This document shows, piece after piece, positions 32,945 to 36,978 of a DNA stretch of 36,978 bases. A model generated the notes under the pieces. It was not told where the DNA came from. It ran no database searches and was given only the letters and a program-made list of their open reading frames with translations. Every line of letters begins with the position of its first letter. The first letter of the stretch is position 1. This stretch comes from CAZHBA01 sp964530225 (lineage in GTDB: Bacteria; Pseudomonadota; Alphaproteobacteria; UBA6615), in contig CAZHBA010000069.1 in assembly GCA_964530225.1 (NCBI GenBank), positions 1 through 36,978 on the forward strand, read 5' to 3'. Both the position numbers and the translations under genes were made by a program.

Positions 32945-34084
32945 CTACCACAGCTGCTCCGACGCCAACTTGGCGCCCTCGGCCAACGACGCCATCTTCA
33001 TCCACACGATGTTGCGGTCCACCTGCACCCGTCCGGCGAAGGTGCCGAAGCCGCAATCGACGCCGCCGATGACGTTCTCCTTGCCTACCACCTGCGCGTA
33101 GGCAATCAGCCGGTCGGCGACCAGTTCCGGGTGCTCGACGAAGTTCGAGGTCGAATCGATGACGCCGGGGATGATAATCTTGCCGTCCGGCAGGTTGACG
33201 TCGCGCCATACCTTCCACTCGTGCTCGTGGCGCGGGTTGGCGCCGGGGAACGACACCGCACCGGGTTTACCTTTGAGCACGATATCGACGATATCTTTGA
33301 GTGGCACGTCCTCGTGGTGCGGTCCCAGAGTACTGGCCCAGCAGATGTGCATGCGCATGTCCTCCGGCGCGATGTTGCGCACCGCGTGGTTGAGCGCCTC
33401 GACATGCATCGCGATCTCCTTGAGGAAATCGGTCAGGCTCAAGTGCCGGAACACGGTGTGGCGACTCAGCGCCAGGTCAGGGCAGTCGAGCTGCAGGAGC
33501 AGGCCGGCGTTGACGATGGCCTCGTATTCGCGCGCCATCACGTCGGCTAGCGCGAAGATGTATTCTTCCTCGGTCGGGTAGTAGAGGTTTTTCAGATAGC
33601 GCGCGATCTGGCCGGGCGAGGGCGAAGTCATGAAGGCTTCGACCGTGCCGGCGTTGGTGAGCACGCTCTTCGCCCGCGCGATGTCGGCGGCAGCGGCGTC
33701 CCAGTCCTTCCAGCCGACAACGCCGGAACAGGCCGGGCGGTTCTGCAGCGGTGAGGCAAAACGGGCGAGCATTTCCGACAGCTCGGGGAAGCCCTCCTCG
33801 CCGGTGCCCAGCGGCGGCGACGACGGCCCGTCATAGCCGGTCAGCCGGTCCTTGACGTGCGAGGTGTAGTCGGGCCGGCCCTGCTCGCCGTCGTTGATGA
33901 TGTCGATGCCGGCGGCGACCTGTTTCTGCACCACATCCGCGATGGCGGCGGTGACGGCGGCGTCGAACTCGGCAGCGTGCGCGCCGCGGTCTGTCTCTTC
34001 GGCCAGAAGCAGATCGACCACGCTGGCCGGGCGCGGCAGGCTGCCCGTGTGGGTGGCGAGAATTCTCTCCGTGCTGCGCTTCAT
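32945..34084 (-). CDS. MetE-like (cobalamin-independent methionine synthase C-domain) protein
   Basis: 379 residues matching only the C-terminal catalytic domain of MetE. Start LATHTGSLPRP is the hallmark, followed by GIDIINDGEQGRPDY. The zinc ligands are in MRMHICWA and GGVDCGFGTF near the C-terminus. This class of stand-alone enzymes transfers methyl groups to thiols (homocysteine or coenzyme-type acceptors); the acceptor here is unknown. The frame opens at 34138, but ATG 34084 with GGAAG upstream gives the normal N-terminus. It lies 135 bases upstream of the oxidoreductase on the same strand. Confidence 0.85.
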   Translation of the reverse strand: MKRSTERILATHTGSLPRPASVVDLLLAEETDRGAHAAEFDAAVTAAIADVVQKQVAAGIDIINDGEQGRPDYTSHVKDRLTGYDGPSSPPLGTGEEGFPELSEMLARFASPLQNRPACSGVVGWKDWDAAAADIARAKSVLTNAGTVEAFMTSPSPGQIARYLKNLYYPTEEEYIFALADVMAREYEAIVNAGLLLQLDCPDLALSRHTVFRHLSLTDFLKEIAMHVEALNHAVRNIAPEDMRMHICWASTLGPHHEDVPLKDIVDIVLKGKPGAVSFPGANPRHEHEWKVWRDVNLPDGKIIIPGVIDSTSNFVEHPELVADRLIAYAQVVGKENVIGGVDCGFGTFAGRVQVDRNIVWMKMASLAEGAKLASEQLW

Positions 34085-34116
34085 GGTGCGTTCTTCCGAT
34101 AAATTGGCGTCTTTTA

Positions 34117-34362
34117 TCAACGCTCTTGTAACAACCAATACGTCAATGGGTTGGCTTGGTCTTCTTCCTCCGGCATGGCGTAGTCGGCCTCTGCCTGCTC
34201 GGTGCGGCCCAAGCGTAGGTAACCCGTGGACAATGATTTGTCAAAATCGGTGCCTTGTGCCGCTACCTTTTCGGCCTTGCCGAGTCTGCCGCCGGCACAA
34301 CCCGCTAGGGCCACCATCGCTGTGGCGGCGAGAATGATTTTTGGGTTTATAACTTCGTCCAC
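34117..34362 (-). pseudogene. OmpA-type lipoprotein fragment
   Basis: 81 residues with a hydrophobic signal and lipobox LAGCAGG, then TDFDKSLSTGYLRLGRTEQAEADYA. That latter pattern matches the N-terminal part of alphaproteobacterial lipoproteins that continue with a helical region and a C-terminal OmpA peptidoglycan-binding domain. Here the frame ends with unrelated MPEEEDQANPLTYW. The start would be GTG at 34362 with a ribosome site crowded against it. Either a truncated gene or a short lipoprotein; the first is preferred because homology stops in mid-helix. Confidence 0.45.
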
Positions 34363-34509
34363 TTTCCGAGATTCTTTAAACAGTACTTATTGCGACCGGT
34401 AAGTTGTGTCGTGAGGATTAATTATCTTCCGACGTTTGCAGGTCCAGTCGTCAGTACGGTTAACGTTTTATACTACCGCTCTCGTTGTGTAAGCCAATCC
34501 GCAACCGCC

Positions 34510-34998
34510 TTAGGCCGCTTCTGTAAGGCATTGCGCGAATAGTTCGAGCGCGGCGTTGGCAAACGCCTGCATATTCGCCTCCCGGTCGTTCGATCCGGTC
34601 CCAAGTGTCCGCACCGCACTGACCGGGCCGGAAACAGCGACGCAGGTATGTCCGGCATCGTCGCCATAGCGGTTTCCCGTTGGCCCCGCCGCGCCGGTTT
34701 CTGCAACGCCCCAAACGGTCTCGAGCCGGTCGCGCATGGTGCGGGCGAGCAGTTCCGCATAGGGCTCGCTCGACGAACGGATGCCGACCATCTCCGAGTC
34801 CGGTACGCGCAACAGGATGTTCCGTGAATCCTGCGTGTAGAGAACGCCGCCGCCGAGAAAATACGCTGAGGCACCCGGCACGGCGAGCAGCGAGGCGGAA
34901 ATCAGACCACCGCCCGAAGTTTCGGCGACGGCGACGGTTTCGCCGCGTTCCTTCAATTGCTCGGCGATACCGGCCGACAAGCGAGTGAGATCGGTCAT
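34510..34998 (-). CDS. CinA C-terminal domain amidohydrolase family protein
   Basis: A stand-alone CinA C-terminal domain of 162 residues, the type that deamidates nicotinamide mononucleotide (PncC). Motifs: VAVAETSGGGLISASLLAVPGAS with the serine/threonine nucleophile region, YFLGGGVLYTQDSRNILL, and WGVAETGAAGPTGNRYGDDAGH. The usual wording is AESCTGG; here the cysteine is replaced by Ser and one Thr by Gly, so activity should not be assumed. Its ATG overlaps the stop of the upstream DMT permease half-gene as ATGA, and GGAG lies 7 bases ahead. The COG1058-type partner is coded 3.1 kb away. Confidence 0.8.
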   Translation of the reverse strand: MTDLTRLSAGIAEQLKERGETVAVAETSGGGLISASLLAVPGASAYFLGGGVLYTQDSRNILLRVPDSEMVGIRSSSEPYAELLARTMRDRLETVWGVAETGAAGPTGNRYGDDAGHTCVAVSGPVSAVRTLGTGSNDREANMQAFANAALELFAQCLTEAA

Positions 34999-35408
34999 GG
35001 AGTGTCTCCTTTGAAGGCTACTGTTTCGGAAGCGCGGACTATTTGGACAGTCGCAACGGCGGCGATGACCAGCCCGGCGCCAAACATTTGCCAAACGGTC
35101 AAGACCTGACCGAGCAGCAAGAACCCGAAAATTATACTCGATATGGGTTCTAGGTTCATGGTCAGTGTCGTGCGGATCGGCCCGAGCCTGGAGATCGCGA
35201 TAAATAGTGTGGTGATGGCGAAGGCGTAAAAGGCCGGACCAGCCAAAAAGGCCCACCACCCTGGTGCGCCAGCCGGTAGCGAGAATTCGCCGAGTGCCAA
35301 CGTAATCAGTGTGTAAACGATCGCCGCCGAAGTCATCATGTGCAGTGTTACCGGCCGCGAATCGCCGCCGCCGACCAGCCGGAGCAATTGCATAAGAAAC
35401 ACAAACAC
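34995..35408 (-). pseudogene. C-terminal half of a DMT/EamA permease
   Basis: 137 residues with five hydrophobic helices matching only the second EamA repeat: VTLHMMTSAAIVYTLITLAL, GPAFYAFAITTLFIAI, GPIRTTLTMNLEPISSIIFGF and FGAGLVIAAVATVQIV. The first repeat is absent: a TAG immediately precedes the GTG at 35408, and upstream sequence has no membrane helices. Single-repeat DMT proteins exist, but the abrupt loss of similarity at 35.4 kb points to a truncated gene. It is coupled to the CinA domain by an ATGA overlap, which may keep it translated. Confidence 0.6.
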
Positions 35409-35959
35409 CTACACCCCCCAACTGCGCTAGTACTGAGCATGGCGAAGGAAATGTTAATTTATCAAAACCCTATCAAAACCCGAAGGTTTAGGAGGAGGTA
35501 TTTGAAATGAGCAAACGCGTGGAAATTAGATGGTGAGGGTTGGCGGTCAAAAACGACCGTTTTTGAAAGCCTACCAACACGAGGGTTTGGCAACTTTAGT
35601 TCCAAATTTGCCCATGTCCGGTGTCGGAGGCATACCGGTCGTGATTAGCGGCACCCACTGACGGCAGGAAATAGCCAAAAGCTGCCGTTCAGCAAAAGCT
35701 AATATAGCTGTGGCTGCCGGGCTATCGCTGTCGCGGACCGGCACATTGCGATGCCGTTGGGGGGAGCCGTCCACCGCATCAAAACCGGTCATGACCAATC
35801 GCGACCTCGGACCTTTATTTTCATTGATTTAGCTCAATCCGTGACCCCTCCAGAGAACGCAGTATGTTCGCGTGTTTCTGAATCACGGTTTGTAAGCATG
35901 AGTGATTGTTTCGCAACCTCATAAAACGTGAAAAAACGCAAGAGTGGGAGGATGAAGAA
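35409..35959. other. Gene-poor spacer with direct repeat, mini-ORF and dyads
   Basis: 550 bases without a convincing gene. It holds a perfect tandem repeat TATCAAAACCC (35460-35470 and 35471-35481) and a very strong ribosome site AGGAGGAGG 8 bases before an ATG at 35507 whose frame stops after nine codons (MSKRVEIRW). It also has a perfect 9-bp dyad TCAAAAACG-AC-CGTTTTTGA at 35547-35566, a CTGACGGCAG/CTGCCGTTCAG hairpin at 35658-35692, and CAATCCGTGA/TCACGGTTTG at 35835-35892. A 75-codon minus-strand frame at 35571-35798 shows no protein-like pattern. The last 120 bases must carry the promoter of the TAXI gene. Confidence 0.5.
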
Positions 35960-36978
35960 ATGTCAATGTCCAAGGTTAATAGTCGGTGGGGGCTTCGGAG
36001 AATGGGCGTGCTCGCCGGCCTCATGTTGGTCGCAATGGCATACGGTGACACAGCATCTGCGGCTGACATCGATCCCAAATGGCAACCGAGCAAGGTGGTC
36101 ACCGGTGTGGCGACTGGGACTACGTCAACCGGATACGTGTCGGGCAATGCAATGTTCGGAGCCATCACCCAGCAGACCGGTGTAGACTTCCGGCTTGTAC
36201 CGCTTGAGCGCTCACCGGAGCAAGCGCTGGGGTTGAAGCACCAGACCGGTGAATTCGGTATCTGGTATGCAGCGATCGTTCTCCAAGCGCTGACCGGTAG
36301 CATCACGTTCGAAAAGCTGAACCTTCCTCCGCAGTCAGTGCGCACCCTCTGGAACGGTGGTGACCTCACACAAGGTCTCGTCACGCGCGGTGACTCCGGC
36401 ATCAAAACGATGGCTGATCTCAAGGGAGCCAGGGTCGTTTCCTATAAGGGGGACCCTGCATTAAACAGCTACTACATGGTTGCTGCGCTCGCGTACGCCG
36501 GCCTCACCTGGGATGACGTGAAACCCATTCCAGTCGGCGGGTACGGCGCGGCGCTGCGGGCGATCCTCGACGGCTCGGCAGACGTCGCCTTCTCATCCAC
36601 GCCCAGTGGCCAGATGTTTGAGCTGGAGGCTTCGATCCACGGGATCCACTGGATCCCGATGCCGGCGCAGGAGACCGAGGCCTGGGCCCGGTTCCACAAG
36701 GTAAACCCGTCCTTCTACCCGCAGCCTGCCACTATCGGAGCCGGCCTTTCGAAGGAGAATCCAATTCCGCTGTGGGCCTACAACTACCAGCTCGTCGCCT
36801 ATGACTGGCAGGACCCGCAGTTGGCATACTGGCTCACCAAGCAGGTCGCCGAGCAGTACGACAACTACAAAGACACGCACGCCTACCTCCAAAGATGGAC
36901 CGTTGACCACGCGCTGAGGGTCAACAGTTGGTTCATTCCGTGGCATGAGGGATCCGTCCAGTACTTGAAGGATGCCGG
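35960..36978 (+). CDS. TAXI-family TRAP transporter solute-binding protein (3' end outside window)
   Basis: A periplasmic substrate-binding protein of a TRAP transporter, TAXI type. 339 codons are visible. A Sec signal runs from SRWGLRRMGVLAGLMLVAMAYG to a likely cleavage after TASA. The mature part has VTGVATGTTSTGYVSGNAMFGAI near its start, LERSPEQALGLKHQTGEFGI, DLTQGLVTRGDSGIKTMADLKGARVVSYKGDPALN and RAILDGSADVAFSSTPSGQMFELEAS, the TAXI pattern. Ligands in the family are often dicarboxylates or amino acids; unknown here. Start ATG 35960 is set by GGGAGG eight bases ahead; an earlier ATG (35952) is in another frame. Membrane components presumably follow outside the window. Confidence 0.9.
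   Translation, partial: MSMSKVNSRWGLRRMGVLAGLMLVAMAYGDTASAADIDPKWQPSKVVTGVATGTTSTGYVSGNAMFGAITQQTGVDFRLVPLERSPEQALGLKHQTGEFGIWYAAIVLQALTGSITFEKLNLPPQSVRTLWNGGDLTQGLVTRGDSGIKTMADLKGARVVSYKGDPALNSYYMVAALAYAGLTWDDVKPIPVGGYGAALRAILDGSADVAFSSTPSGQMFELEASIHGIHWIPMPAQETEAWARFHKVNPSFYPQPATIGAGLSKENPIPLWAYNYQLVAYDWQDPQLAYWLTKQVAEQYDNYKDTHAYLQRWTVDHALRVNSWFIPWHEGSVQYLKDA

Noticed and set aside
35571..35798. 75-codon minus-strand frame in the spacer before the TAXI gene
   Set aside because: No ribosome site, no recognisable pattern, and it spans a hairpin; treated as non-coding.
1..36978. CRISPR arrays, prophage genes, toxin-antitoxin pairs or defence operons
   Set aside because: No regularly spaced repeats, phage structural genes, transposases, or recognised defence domains were found on either strand.

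Overview
The window looks like chromosomal DNA of an alphaproteobacterium, most likely a Rhodospirillales-type lineage. The grounds are the GC-rich, codon-biased coding sequence, the purS/purQ/purL purine block followed by BolA and a CGFS monothiol glutaredoxin, a class II DAHP synthase, the small alphaproteobacterial families DUF1476 (ATPase inhibitor subunit zeta), DUF1491 and NRDE, and an rpsD of the cysteine-free type. Species cannot be named from sequence reading alone. TAG, TAA and TGA all serve as true stops, so the standard bacterial code applies.

Layout. 0-3 kb: a TauE/SafE permease cut by the window edge, an orphan secreted protein and glutathione reductase (gor). 3-9.3 kb: class II DAHP synthase, an MFS transporter, glutamine-dependent NAD synthase (nadE) and cysteinyl-tRNA synthetase (cysS), separated by palindromic intergenic repeats. 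9.2-13.9 kb: a hairpin-rich spacer, a cupin, a D-2-hydroxyacid dehydrogenase, a TrmJ-type RNA methyltransferase, an EamA permease and rpsD. 13.9-16.2 kb: a broken sulfotransferase-like reading frame, a VOC protein with a strongly basic tail, and rarD. 16.2-23 kb, all on the minus strand: purC-purS-(TPR sulfotransferase)-purQ-purL-bolA-grxD. 23-26 kb: SDR, alpha/beta hydrolase, a dead VOC gene and an NRDE protein. 26-30.3 kb: zeta subunit, DUF1491, purB, a stump of radC, map and sfsA. 30.3-35.4 kb: a small lipoprotein-like ORF, a CinA/MoaB-type protein, tRNA-Leu(UAA), a VOC fragment, a quinone-oxidoreductase-like enzyme, a MetE-like methyltransferase, an OmpA-type lipoprotein fragment, a CinA C-terminal amidase and the back half of a DMT permease. 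35.4-37 kb: a gene-poor spacer with several dyads, then a TAXI-type TRAP solute-binding protein cut by the window end.

How the genes work together. The core is de novo purine synthesis: PurC, the PurS/PurQ/PurL FGAM synthase complex and PurB, with the iron-sulfur/redox pair BolA-Grx4 downstream. Around this core are redox (Gor, Grx4), NAD and translation functions (NadE, CysS, TrmJ, RpsD, tRNA-Leu, Map). The most unusual architecture is a TPR-sulfotransferase inserted between purS and purQ and overlapping the purS stop.

The second theme is gene decay. Six genes are broken or reduced to fragments: sulfotransferase-like, VOC, radC, a second VOC, OmpA-type and a DMT permease. One of them shows an inferred ATGA-to-ATAA change that removed a start codon while preserving the stop of the gene upstream. 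I found no CRISPR array, prophage, complete insertion sequence or evident defence system. The most speculative item is an in-frame TGA followed by a bacterial-SECIS-like hairpin in the sulfotransferase-like frame; a nonsense mutation in a pseudogene is the more likely explanation.
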